A DNA stretch of 64,000 nt from VBWE01 sp943372645 (GTDB lineage: Bacteria; Bacteroidota; Bacteroidia; Palsa-965), in assembly GCA_943372645.1 (NCBI GenBank), contig CALRZN010000027.1, positions 6,631 to 70,630 on the forward strand, read 5' to 3'. A program made the translations under genes and the position numbers. Positions 15,192 through 23,178 of this stretch are shown in pieces. How positions within the stretch are numbered: position 1 is the first letter of the stretch; every line of letters starts with the position of its first letter. Below the pieces are notes generated by a model. That model searched no databases. It had not been told where the DNA came from and saw only the letters and a list, made by a program, of their open reading frames with translations.

Positions 15192-17132
15192 TTACTGTTT
15201 AACAATAATAAATTCGCTGCGGCGGTTGAGCTGGTGTTCGCTTTCGGCACAGGTGGAAATGGTTGATCCTTCGCAGTCGCAGCCGTTCACCGGGCGGGTT
15301 TCGCCGTATCCTTTGCCTGAAATGCGTTCCGGGCGCGTGATGCGTTTTTTGATGTAGTCGGCCGTTGCTTTTGCGCGTTTGTCAGACAGGCCCTGGTTAT
15401 AGGTCTTGCTGGCGCGGCAATCGGCGTAGGCACTCAGTTTAACTTCCATCGTCGGATGGGCGTTCATAATCGCCACAATTTTATCCAGTTCTTTTGCGGC
15501 ATCCGCACGAATGGTAAACTCCTGGTAATTAAAATACGCCGGGTTCAGGTTTACAATCACGGCGAGGTCGTTGCCAACCACAATTTCGGGTTTGATTACT
15601 GCAACCGGTTCTTTTTTCACCATCAGTACATCGGCATTAATCACCGGGGCGTTGCCTGAAGTACTTGTCGTGGTTTTTCCATCCAGGTAATTGTTTTTCT
15701 TGCCGGTGATGGTGTATGTTTTGCCGGGTGCAACCATAAATTCATACATGCCATTTGCCGTGGTGGTAACCGAACGGATTTCGAGCTGCTGTTCATCGAA
15801 TAGCGTGATATACGTTTCGGGAACAATGCTGCCATTATTGTCTTTGGCATAACCGCGTATTTTTTTATCCATGCGCAGTGGCTTCAGCAGGTCGAACGCA
15901 TAGAGGTCGTCGCCGCCTGTGCCACCTGCACGGTCCGATGAAAAGTAACCGGTTTTCAGGCTGTCATCCATAATCACCCCGAAATCGTCGGCAGCGGTAT
16001 TCACCGGGGTGCCGGCGTTGTACACTGTTCCGAGGGTAGTGGCCGTTGCAGCGCAGTAAAACACATCGAGTCCGCCGAGGCCGAACAATCCGTCAGACGT
16101 AAAAAAGAGCACCTGGCTGTTTTCCTGGTAAAAGGGAAACAGTTCGTCGCCGGCCGTGTTAACGGTTCCGCCGAGGTTGCGTGCGGGTGACCATGTCCCG
16201 TTTTCGCTGCGCGTGGTGCTGTAAATATCAGCACCGCCAAAACCGCCGGGCATGTTACTTACAAAATACAGCGTGTTGCCGTCGGCCGATAAGCAGGGCA
16301 GACCGGTTGAATAACTTTCGCTGTTCTGCGAAAATGCTTCTGCGTCCGACCATTTGCCGTCAGTTAATGTGCTGAAGTAAATGCGGAGCTCGGCAATTTT
16401 ATCTTCGCTGCGGTCGCTGTTATCGTTTGTGCTGAAAGCCAGCAGCGTTCCTTTTTTGGCGAAACTCGCATTGCCGTTGTGCAGTTTGCCGTTCAGCTTT
16501 TTGTCCAGGTTGGCCGTGTTTTCCAGTTGCCCGTTTTTAACATCTGCAACATACATGTCTAAAAAAGGCTGGCGGTTCCAGTTGTATTTTTTCTGCACCC
16601 ACGTTGGTTTCGAACGGGTGGAAAGAAATACCACCTGGTCGTTGTAATACACGGGACCAAAATCATCGCCGCCTGAATTTACCTTGAGCGTATTGATGCG
16701 GTAGCTGCCGTCATCCAGCAGCAGGGCGGTTAAACCGGTACTGCTCGTTTGATAATTTGCTGCACGGATATCGTCGGGGCGCTGCACACGGAACTGTTCC
16801 ATGGCTGTGGCGGCCATATCGTATTTGCCGTTGCTTTTCAGTACCATGGCGTAGTTGTAATAATCGTCGGGTATAACGCCCGTATTGCCGTTGATAAGCA
16901 CCGCCCACGCGGCTTCCGATTCCACATCCTGGTTCAGGTTGTGGTAGGCTTCGGCCAGGTGCCGCTGTCCTTCGGGGGTGAGGTGATGTGCGCGGTTGTA
17001 TGCGACTATGGATTTATCGAAGGCGTACGTAAACGCGTATTTATCGCCGCGCAATTCGTTTTTCGATTTTTCCTGGGCCATGCAGGTGCCTGTTAAGGCA
17101 ACCAGCGCAGCAGTAATGAGTATATTTTTCAT
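15192..17132 (-). CDS. OmpA-family protein with PD40 propeller (PorE-like)
   Basis: 646 residues. Signal peptide ending CMA-Q near residue 19; helical TPR-like segment (about 25-130); PD40/WD40-like propeller strands (LPCLSADGNTLYFVSNMPGG, GDELFPFYQENSQVLFF); a carboxypeptidase-regulatory beta sandwich (IRGYAKDNNGSIVPETYITL); and an OmpA peptidoglycan-binding domain at the end (KLSAYADCRASKTYNQGLSD). This order equals PorE of the T9SS, which ties the secretion machine to the cell wall. It is last in a leftward group with the PorP/SprF-like gene and the giant cargo gene, 27 bases behind PorP/SprF. Confidence 0.9.
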   Translation of the reverse strand: MKNILITAALVALTGTCMAQEKSKNELRGDKYAFTYAFDKSIVAYNRAHHLTPEGQRHLAEAYHNLNQDVESEAAWAVLINGNTGVIPDDYYNYAMVLKSNGKYDMAATAMEQFRVQRPDDIRAANYQTSSTGLTALLLDDGSYRINTLKVNSGGDDFGPVYYNDQVVFLSTRSKPTWVQKKYNWNRQPFLDMYVADVKNGQLENTANLDKKLNGKLHNGNASFAKKGTLLAFSTNDNSDRSEDKIAELRIYFSTLTDGKWSDAEAFSQNSESYSTGLPCLSADGNTLYFVSNMPGGFGGADIYSTTRSENGTWSPARNLGGTVNTAGDELFPFYQENSQVLFFTSDGLFGLGGLDVFYCAATATTLGTVYNAGTPVNTAADDFGVIMDDSLKTGYFSSDRAGGTGGDDLYAFDLLKPLRMDKKIRGYAKDNNGSIVPETYITLFDEQQLEIRSVTTTANGMYEFMVAPGKTYTITGKKNNYLDGKTTTSTSGNAPVINADVLMVKKEPVAVIKPEIVVGNDLAVIVNLNPAYFNYQEFTIRADAAKELDKIVAIMNAHPTMEVKLSAYADCRASKTYNQGLSDKRAKATADYIKKRITRPERISGKGYGETRPVNGCDCEGSTISTCAESEHQLNRRSEFIIVKQ

Positions 17133-17159
17133 AATGCGTTTGCTTTAGATCGTAAACAG

Positions 17160-18101
17160 TTAAAAATAGCGGGGCGAATGAATCTGCCGTTTGTCCGAGA
17201 AAATAAAATCGTACCGGAGCACCAGTTCATGGCTGCCCGCGTTGTTGTCAAACGTTTTCACGCCAAACGACCAGTCGAACGAATACCCGAGGTGCAGCTG
17301 TTGCGTAATGTCAATACCAACCAGTGCGCCCGCGGCATCACCGGTGCGGTACATCGCGCCCAGCAGCAGGCGATCCATAATAAGAAACGAGGCGGTTACA
17401 TCGGCCTGGGCCGGTGCGGCATCCGTTACTTTGAGCAGTGCCGTCGGTTTAAATGCAAGGTGGTCGCCGAGCGGAATCATGGCACCGGCAATTAAAAAAT
17501 AATGGCGACGTTCTTTTCCGACCAGGTACGAACCATTGGCCTGCTGAATTTCCGAATATTTGTTCTCCACCAGGTTAGGTACCGAAAGCCCGGCATAAAA
17601 ACGCGGCAGGTAATAATACGCACCAAATCCGAAGTTGGGCGTGGTGTGGTTGCTGATGTCGTTCTGAAACACCGGGTCAGCCTGCTGATCCAGTTGCAGC
17701 GCCGCCAGTTTCGCCTGGAAAATATTTACGCCCCCGCTCAGTCCGAGTGCAAACCGCCCTTTGTCGCTCACCCGCATGATGTATGCAAAATCAGCAAAAA
17801 TAGAGGTGTTGTTCGTGGGCCCGATTTTATCGTTGGCCACCGCCAGCCCGATGCCGAGGTGTTCGCTGCGCAGCGGGGCATGCATGGTCAGTGTCTGCGT
17901 TACCGGCGCGCCGCTGAAGTTCAGCCATTGCGAACGGTGCAGTGCGGTAATGGTTAACGCATCGCGGCTGCCGGCATAGGCCGGGTTAACCGAAAGCGTG
18001 TTGTACATGTAATGCGTGAACATCGGAATCTGCTGCGCCTCCGCAGGAATATATCCTGCGGCCAGAACGGTTGCGGCGAGTATAAAGTGTCTTGTTTTCA
18101 T
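17160..18101 (-). CDS. PorP/SprF family T9SS outer-membrane protein
   Basis: 313 residues. Signal peptide ending AEA-Q. The mature start (IPMFTHYMYNTLSVNPAYAG) is the family signature, followed by HRSQWLNFSGAP and barrel strands. PorP/SprF proteins serve as the outer-membrane partner for cargo with type B C-terminal domains; the neighbour upstream (18130-21669) is exactly such a cargo, so the pair is best read as one dedicated secretion unit, with the OmpA/PD40 protein downstream as the wall link. 28 bases separate it from the cargo gene. Confidence 0.95.
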   Translation of the reverse strand: MKTRHFILAATVLAAGYIPAEAQQIPMFTHYMYNTLSVNPAYAGSRDALTITALHRSQWLNFSGAPVTQTLTMHAPLRSEHLGIGLAVANDKIGPTNNTSIFADFAYIMRVSDKGRFALGLSGGVNIFQAKLAALQLDQQADPVFQNDISNHTTPNFGFGAYYYLPRFYAGLSVPNLVENKYSEIQQANGSYLVGKERRHYFLIAGAMIPLGDHLAFKPTALLKVTDAAPAQADVTASFLIMDRLLLGAMYRTGDAAGALVGIDITQQLHLGYSFDWSFGVKTFDNNAGSHELVLRYDFIFSDKRQIHSPRYF

Positions 18102-18129
18102 TTTATCTTTTTTTTGATGGGTGTGGTGA

Positions 18130-21100
18130 TTACCTGTTCAGGTAAATGGTGCCGTGAATTGGATCGGTGTTGCTATCCTGCTGAAACACATAGAAATACG
18201 TGCCTACCGGTAACACACCGTCGCCGGTGGTGATGCCGAAACTGTTTTTTCCATCCCAGGTATCGCGGTAAGGCGACGCTTCAAATACTTTATTGCCCCA
18301 GCGGTTATACACCACAAACGAGTTGTTTGGGTAGTATGCAATATTGCGGATCACAAACAGGTCGTTTATGCCATCGCCGTTCGGTGAAAAACCCTGCGGA
18401 ATAAACAGCGGGTATTCGATGCAGCTTTCGGAAACAACGGTTACTGTACTTTGTGCTGAACTGCAGCCGTTGGCCGTTACGGTTAACGAATATGTTCCGA
18501 AGGCGGCCTGCGGTGCATTCACAACGGAGGGATTCTGCTGTGCAGCAATAAATCCGTTCGGGCCGCTCCAGGCATAAGTGGCATTACTTACACCGTTGGT
18601 GTACAGGTAAATTGTACTGTCCGTACAAACCGGCGAGTTGCTGGTTGCATTGGCCACCGGTGCAGGCGTTACCGTTAATGCGGCGTCAGCCGAAGTATCG
18701 TTTGGCAGGCAGGTTCCTGAAATCACCACGTTATACAGCGCAGAAGCATCGGCCGGTGTAAGCGGGCTGATGGTTAATACCGCGGTGTTTACACCGGAAA
18801 TGCTTCCGCTGTTTGCCAGGTTCACAAGTCCTTTGCGCCACTGGTAGGTGAGTGCGGTGCCGGTTGCAGTTACCGTAAAGCTGGCACTGCTGTTTTCACA
18901 GGCAACAACTGCGGCCGGACCGGATGTAATAAGCGGAGCGGTATTCAGGATCAGTGCCACAAATACCGAGGTATCGGACAGGATACAACCTGAACTGGTT
19001 ACAATCACATTGTAATCGGCTGCCATATCGGTTATGCTTACCGGGTTAATGGTAAGTACAGCGGTGTTTACACCGGAAATATTTCCTGCGTTGACCAGCA
19101 ATACAATTCCACGGCGCCACTGGTAGGTGAGACCGGTGCCGGTGGCCGCTACGGTATAGGTTGCGGTATTGCCGGTACACACGGCCACGGTAAGCGGCTG
19201 CGTGGTAATAATGGCCTGGCTGCTTACGGTAAGTGCAGCTGCTGCTGATGTATCGGCAGGTATACAGCTGCCGCTTACAATCACATTGTAATCCGTTGCG
19301 GCATCGGCAGGTGAAACGGGATTGATGGTGAGCACCGCGGTGTTAACGCCGGAAATGTTGCCTGCATTTACCAGGTTCACAAGTCCTTTGCGCCACTGGT
19401 ACGTGAGGTTGCTGCCGGTTGCATTAACGGTAAAACTGATGGAGTCGCCGGTACATACCGACTGGCTCAGCGGCCCGGTTAAAATTACCGGTGCTGTGTT
19501 TACGGTTAAAGCAGCCATAGCAGAAGTATCATTTGCTGCGCAGGTACCGCCGGAAACAATAACGTTGTAATCGAGCGCACCGTCACCAATTGCTACCGGG
19601 TTAATGGTAAGTGTATCGTTGTTTACGCCTGAAATGGTTCCGGTGTTAACGAGGTTGATAAGCCCCCGGCGCCACTGGTAGGTGAGGTTTGTTCCGGTTG
19701 CTATAACTACAAAACTGATGGAGTCGCCGCTGCAGGTGCTTTGGCTTACCGGGTCGGATGTGATTGCAACTGTTGTGTTGATGGTGAGTGCAGCCGGAAG
19801 CGACGTATCGGCCGGGGCACAGGCGCCGGTTACAATTACGTTGTAATCAGGAGCAGCATCGGCAAGGCCGGCCGGGTTAATGGTAAGTACCGATCCGGTG
19901 GCACCGCTGATGTTACCTGCATTGATGAGGTTCACCAGTCCTTTGCGCCACTGATAGGTAACACCGGTTCCGGTGATGTTTACCGTAAAGCTCACCGAAT
20001 CGCCTGCGCATACCGCCTGGCTTATGGGTTCAAGAATAATTACCGGGGCGGTGGTGACCACCAGTGCAACAAAAGCGGAGGTATCGGGTGGTGTAAACGT
20101 ACCGCTGATGATGACATTGTAATCTGTACCGGCATCGCCCGGACCAACCGGGTTAATGGTAAGTATGGGCGTGTTAACACCGGAAATATTCCCGGCATTC
20201 ACCAGGTTAACCGATCCGCGGCGCCACTGAAAAAGCAGGTTGGTGCCGGTAGCAGTTACAGAAAATGTAGCCACATTACCGAGGCATGCCACCTGTGTAA
20301 CAGGCTGTGATGAAATAACCGGCGCACTGGTACCGCCGCAGCCCGGGGGCATAATGGCCGTTATGGCTGAAACGCCGAGCGCACCGGTGGTGGTGAGTAC
20401 GCGGCCGTTCATTACCGTGCCGGGATTGACATTCATGGCGCCATTGTTACAAACAATGGTACCGTTGAAAATGGAGTTGTTATTAATGGTTACTGCGCCA
20501 TCTACTTTCCAGAATACATTCTGCGCACGTGTACCATTAATCAGTATTACTTTCGAGTAGGTGCTTGTAGCCAGTGCCCCGTTAATCTGGATAACGAAAA
20601 CCGCATTTGGATTACCCTGCGCATTGAGAAACAGCGAATCGGTAAAAGTAACGGCTCCGTTCATTAAATACGTGTGCGGTGTAAGCACCAGGTTATTGCC
20701 GAACTGGGCCGGGTATAACAATTCAATGTCGTATGGCAGACCGTTCAGGTAATTGTATTCGGTGATCAGGTCGGTTGCGCAAAGCGCGGTGGAACCATCG
20801 GGTACGGTATGAATCATACCGGTAACAAACAGCGGATTAAAACCGGTGGTTGTGCCGTTGTTACTCCCGATATCGCCGATCACATTCGTTACTCCTACGT
20901 TTGTAACCGGGCCGTTGGCAGAAAATATGGTGTAACATTCTGTTGCTCCCTGGATGGGCGCATTGGGACCGGTAAGGTACGGGCTTCCGCAACCGATAGG
21001 CGTGTAAGCCAGCACACCGTCGAGTGTAATGGCACCGTTGGTTGAAAGCGCGCGGCCTTCGAGCGTGTCGCCGGAATTCATATTAATGGCGGCGTTGTTT

Positions 21101-21669
21101 GCGATAATGGTACCACGCATGGTAACACCGGCAGCGAGGCTCACCAGTCCTTCTATTTTCCAGAAGACATTACAGGCCAGTGCACCGTTTACAAGATTTA
21201 CTTTCGAGCCGGCGGCTGCCGAAAAAGCACCCTGGATTTTGAAAATAAATACAGCCGCAGGATTGCCCTGTCCGTCTAATGTAAGTATGTTATTCAGTGT
21301 GGCCGGGCCGGCGATGGAATACACACCGGCGTTGAGTACCTGCCCGTTACCCATAAGCGGTGCCGGGAAAAAGGTAGGTACGGTTGCGTTCAGTTGCCCG
21401 TATGCAATAAGCAGATCGGCAGCGCAGGCAATACTCGCCGGATCGCCGTCGTGCATTACCCCGTTTACATTACCGAAGCCGGTAGACGAGCCGCTGTTTG
21501 AACCCACGTGACCGGTTACATGCGAGATGCCGGTATTGGTAATAGCCCCGACGCCTGTAAACAGCTCAAAGTCCGCTGCCGTACCGAGGTTCGGTGCCTG
21601 TCCGTAGTGCAGCTTCGGAAGTGCGAGCAACAGTGCTGCACTTACCAGGAAGCGTAATTTCATTTTCAT
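18130..21669 (-). CDS. Giant adhesin: tandem DUF3494 ice-binding-like domains, Ig repeats, T9SS type B end
   Basis: Start set at ATG 21669 (a second ATG at 21663 is equally possible), giving about 1179 residues with a signal peptide ending HYG-Q. Two tandem DUF3494 domains follow (about 24-235 and 240-440), each with TNTGISHVTGHVGSN / TNVGVTNVIGDIGSN and INMNSGDTLEGRALSTNGAI / MNVNPGTVMNGRVLTTTGAL; this beta-solenoid binds ice in several species but also serves in adhesins. Then six near-identical Ig-like repeats of about 87 residues (QWRRGxVNLVNAGNISG), one different Ig-like unit, and the gliding-motility-type CTD (QGFSPNGDGINDLFVIRN). The type B end goes with the adjacent PorP/SprF gene. 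Confidence 0.92.
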   Translation of the reverse strand: MKMKLRFLVSAALLLALPKLHYGQAPNLGTAADFELFTGVGAITNTGISHVTGHVGSNSGSSTGFGNVNGVMHDGDPASIACAADLLIAYGQLNATVPTFFPAPLMGNGQVLNAGVYSIAGPATLNNILTLDGQGNPAAVFIFKIQGAFSAAAGSKVNLVNGALACNVFWKIEGLVSLAAGVTMRGTIIANNAAINMNSGDTLEGRALSTNGAITLDGVLAYTPIGCGSPYLTGPNAPIQGATECYTIFSANGPVTNVGVTNVIGDIGSNNGTTTGFNPLFVTGMIHTVPDGSTALCATDLITEYNYLNGLPYDIELLYPAQFGNNLVLTPHTYLMNGAVTFTDSLFLNAQGNPNAVFVIQINGALATSTYSKVILINGTRAQNVFWKVDGAVTINNNSIFNGTIVCNNGAMNVNPGTVMNGRVLTTTGALGVSAITAIMPPGCGGTSAPVISSQPVTQVACLGNVATFSVTATGTNLLFQWRRGSVNLVNAGNISGVNTPILTINPVGPGDAGTDYNVIISGTFTPPDTSAFVALVVTTAPVIILEPISQAVCAGDSVSFTVNITGTGVTYQWRKGLVNLINAGNISGATGSVLTINPAGLADAAPDYNVIVTGACAPADTSLPAALTINTTVAITSDPVSQSTCSGDSISFVVIATGTNLTYQWRRGLINLVNTGTISGVNNDTLTINPVAIGDGALDYNVIVSGGTCAANDTSAMAALTVNTAPVILTGPLSQSVCTGDSISFTVNATGSNLTYQWRKGLVNLVNAGNISGVNTAVLTINPVSPADAATDYNVIVSGSCIPADTSAAAALTVSSQAIITTQPLTVAVCTGNTATYTVAATGTGLTYQWRRGIVLLVNAGNISGVNTAVLTINPVSITDMAADYNVIVTSSGCILSDTSVFVALILNTAPLITSGPAAVVACENSSASFTVTATGTALTYQWRKGLVNLANSGSISGVNTAVLTISPLTPADASALYNVVISGTCLPNDTSADAALTVTPAPVANATSNSPVCTDSTIYLYTNGVSNATYAWSGPNGFIAAQQNPSVVNAPQAAFGTYSLTVTANGCSSAQSTVTVVSESCIEYPLFIPQGFSPNGDGINDLFVIRNIAYYPNNSFVVYNRWGNKVFEASPYRDTWDGKNSFGITTGDGVLPVGTYFYVFQQDSNTDPIHGTIYLNR
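18690..20320 (-). repeat. Tandem DNA repeats coding six Ig-like units
   Basis: About 260-base units recur six times inside the giant gene, each coding a Cys-x-G/N start, QWRRG or QWRKG, NAGNISGVNT, LTINP, and DYNVIVSG. Shared DNA strings such as gcgccactggtaggtgag appear in several units, so unit number may vary between strains. Confidence 0.75.
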
Positions 21670-22137
21670 GTGTATGGATTTTTTAGTGAAAGCAATTAGA
21701 AGTGCCAAAGGTGAGTGGGGATGGAGGTTTTTGTGTTACAGTATTCACACTGTTAATTACATTTATCCCATATTGAGGCGGAGAGCGCCATTGATAAAGT
21801 GCAGGTGCAGCAGATGCAGGGTTAACAGGGTAGAATAAAAAAAGTCTTTGCAGCCATCAAACCAACAGCTGCAAAGACAAATAACCAAAAAAACGCTATA
21901 AAAAAATATAAGCGAACGGTTCTGCCAGTTGTAGCGGCGGGGAGCAGGTAAGTAACCTGTCCGGAGGAGAACGGTTATCTTTGCTGTTCCCGGTGCGCGG
22001 TATAACTGTATGCACCGTGTGGTGTTGCAAAGGTGATTTCTTCAGCGGCAATGGTGTTACAGAATGAGAGGAAAAGATTGTATTATTTACATATCGCGGA
22101 ATAAGAATAGGATGTATAGGAAGCGGGATGGGGTTGA
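21670..22137. other. Gene-free stretch before the 22377 gene
   Basis: 468 bases without a convincing gene. A TATCTTTG -7-like box (rightward) is at 21976-21983 with no clear -33 box. A minus-strand terminator at 21838-21878 has no upstream leftward gene, which leaves room for a small leftward RNA of up to about 200 bases; no fold or promoter strong enough to call one. Confidence 0.4.
21838..21878 (-). terminator. Rho-independent terminator, leftward, with no obvious gene
   Basis: Perfect 11-bp stem gtctttgcagc (21844-21854) / gctgcaaagac (21868-21878) with a 13-base loop; on the minus strand it is followed by seven T. On the plus strand no T-run follows. Confidence 0.75.
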
Positions 22138-22299
22138 ATTTTTGATTTTTGATTGGCGATTTTTGATTGGATGCATCACACACCGTCTTCGACTATCGCC
22201 TTCCTGCACTCGCGCAATCGCCGCTTCGGAAGACGAGCTCAGACTGACGGTGATTATTATCCCTGGGAAATCAAAAATCGCCAATCAAAAATCAAAAAT
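22138..22299. repeat. 162-bp repeat element, copy 1 (TTTTTGATT ends)
   Basis: Inverted ends of TTTTTGATT/GGCGATT words enclose a ~94-base core (atgcatcacac, then ctgcactcgcgcaatcgccg, cagactgacggtga, attatccct). Nearly the same element lies at 22954-23109; the cores differ at roughly eight positions. The arms are the same words as in the 14388 and 26392 repeats. Confidence 0.8.
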
Positions 22300-22376
22300 C
22301 CGGGTGCGACATCGCATTTAAAAAAAGCAGGAATTTAAAATATATGCTACCTTTAAATACTGTTCAACCCGTAGTT

Positions 22377-22961
22377 ATGAAAAATCAATTTGTAAAATGT
22401 ATACTTCCCTTGTTCCTGTGGGTGTGCTTTGTTTCCTTTAACATTCCGGAGGTTTCCGATCAATGCAACTGTACACCGAAAGAAGCCTACCGCCTGGTGG
22501 CGAAACACGAAAACCGTGTGCATGCGTTCCCGGAATACCCGGCTGTTATTGATGCACAGGTAATGAACAGCTGGAAAAAAAGGTATAACCATCTGACCAA
22601 AACGATTGGCCGGAAGAAAGCAGATATGACCAAAGAACGGCTGAAAAACTGCCCGGAAGACAGCATTTACCGGTTTGACGGCTATGTGTACACCATTGCA
22701 TCAAATGAAACCGACTGCGATCTGCACCTCGAATGTGGTACCAAAAATTCACGTATCCGGATCGGTCTTGAAATTCCGTTCGAGCAATGTGCCCTGCAAA
22801 ATAAAATACTGAACGAACTGCGCGCAGCCGGGTTTAAAACGTCTTCCAAAAAAAACAAACCGGTGCACATCCGTGCAAAAGGTTTTGGATTTTACGATGG
22901 CTTTCACAAACGCTGGGAACTGCATCCTGTTTTTGAAATGGAGGTTTTGGATGATTTTTGA
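22377..22961 (+). CDS. Exported protein of unknown function
   Basis: Start set at ATG 22377; a TACCTTTA -7-like box at 22348-22355 lies between it and the earlier in-frame ATG at 22344, which makes the earlier start unlikely. 194 residues with a signal peptide (CILPLFLWVCFVSFNI). The mature part has two Cys early (CNCTPKEAYRL), a charged middle, and a C-terminal VHIRAKGFGFYDGFHKRWELHP stretch; the last pattern (G-F-x-D-x-x-H, then E-x-H-P) is seen in some secreted nuclease-like or binding domains but I do not recognise the family. Its stop codon (TGA in GATTTTTGATT) is supplied by the downstream repeat element. Confidence 0.75.
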   Translation: MKNQFVKCILPLFLWVCFVSFNIPEVSDQCNCTPKEAYRLVAKHENRVHAFPEYPAVIDAQVMNSWKKRYNHLTKTIGRKKADMTKERLKNCPEDSIYRFDGYVYTIASNETDCDLHLECGTKNSRIRIGLEIPFEQCALQNKILNELRAAGFKTSSKKNKPVHIRAKGFGFYDGFHKRWELHPVFEMEVLDDF

Positions 22962-23109
22962 TTGCCGATTTTTGATTTGGATGCATCACACGCCGTCTTC
23001 GACTTTCGCCTTCCTGCACTCGCGCAATCGCCGCTCCGGAAGGCAATCTCAGACTGACGGTGATCATTATCCCTAAAAAATCAAAAATCGCCAATCAAAA
23101 ATCAAAAAT
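22954..23109. repeat. 156-bp repeat element, copy 2
   Basis: Second copy of the element at 22138-22299 in the same orientation. It overlaps the last bases of the upstream gene and supplies its stop codon. Confidence 0.8.
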
Positions 23110-23126
23110 ACACAGGTGCTTCCCTA

Positions 23127-23158
23127 TTTGCACACCACCCCGAAGGGTTGTACTTTTA
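23127..23158 (+). promoter_or_regulatory. Bacteroidota promoter for the M28 peptidase gene
   Basis: TTTG (23127-23130), a 20-base spacer, and TACTTTTA (23151-23158), 20 bases before the ATG at 23179. Matches -33 TTTG / -7 TAnnTTTG with one change in the last base. Confidence 0.5.
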
Positions 23159-23178
23159 ATGGATTAATACAAAACACC

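Noticed and set aside
18690..20320. Regular repeats that could be taken for CRISPR
   Set aside because: Unit length is ~260 bases, in frame inside a long gene, and codes Ig-like domains.
21896..22183. Leftward 95-aa frame
   Set aside because: Its N-terminus lies in the TTTTTGATT repeat and it is Pro/Ser/His-rich noise.
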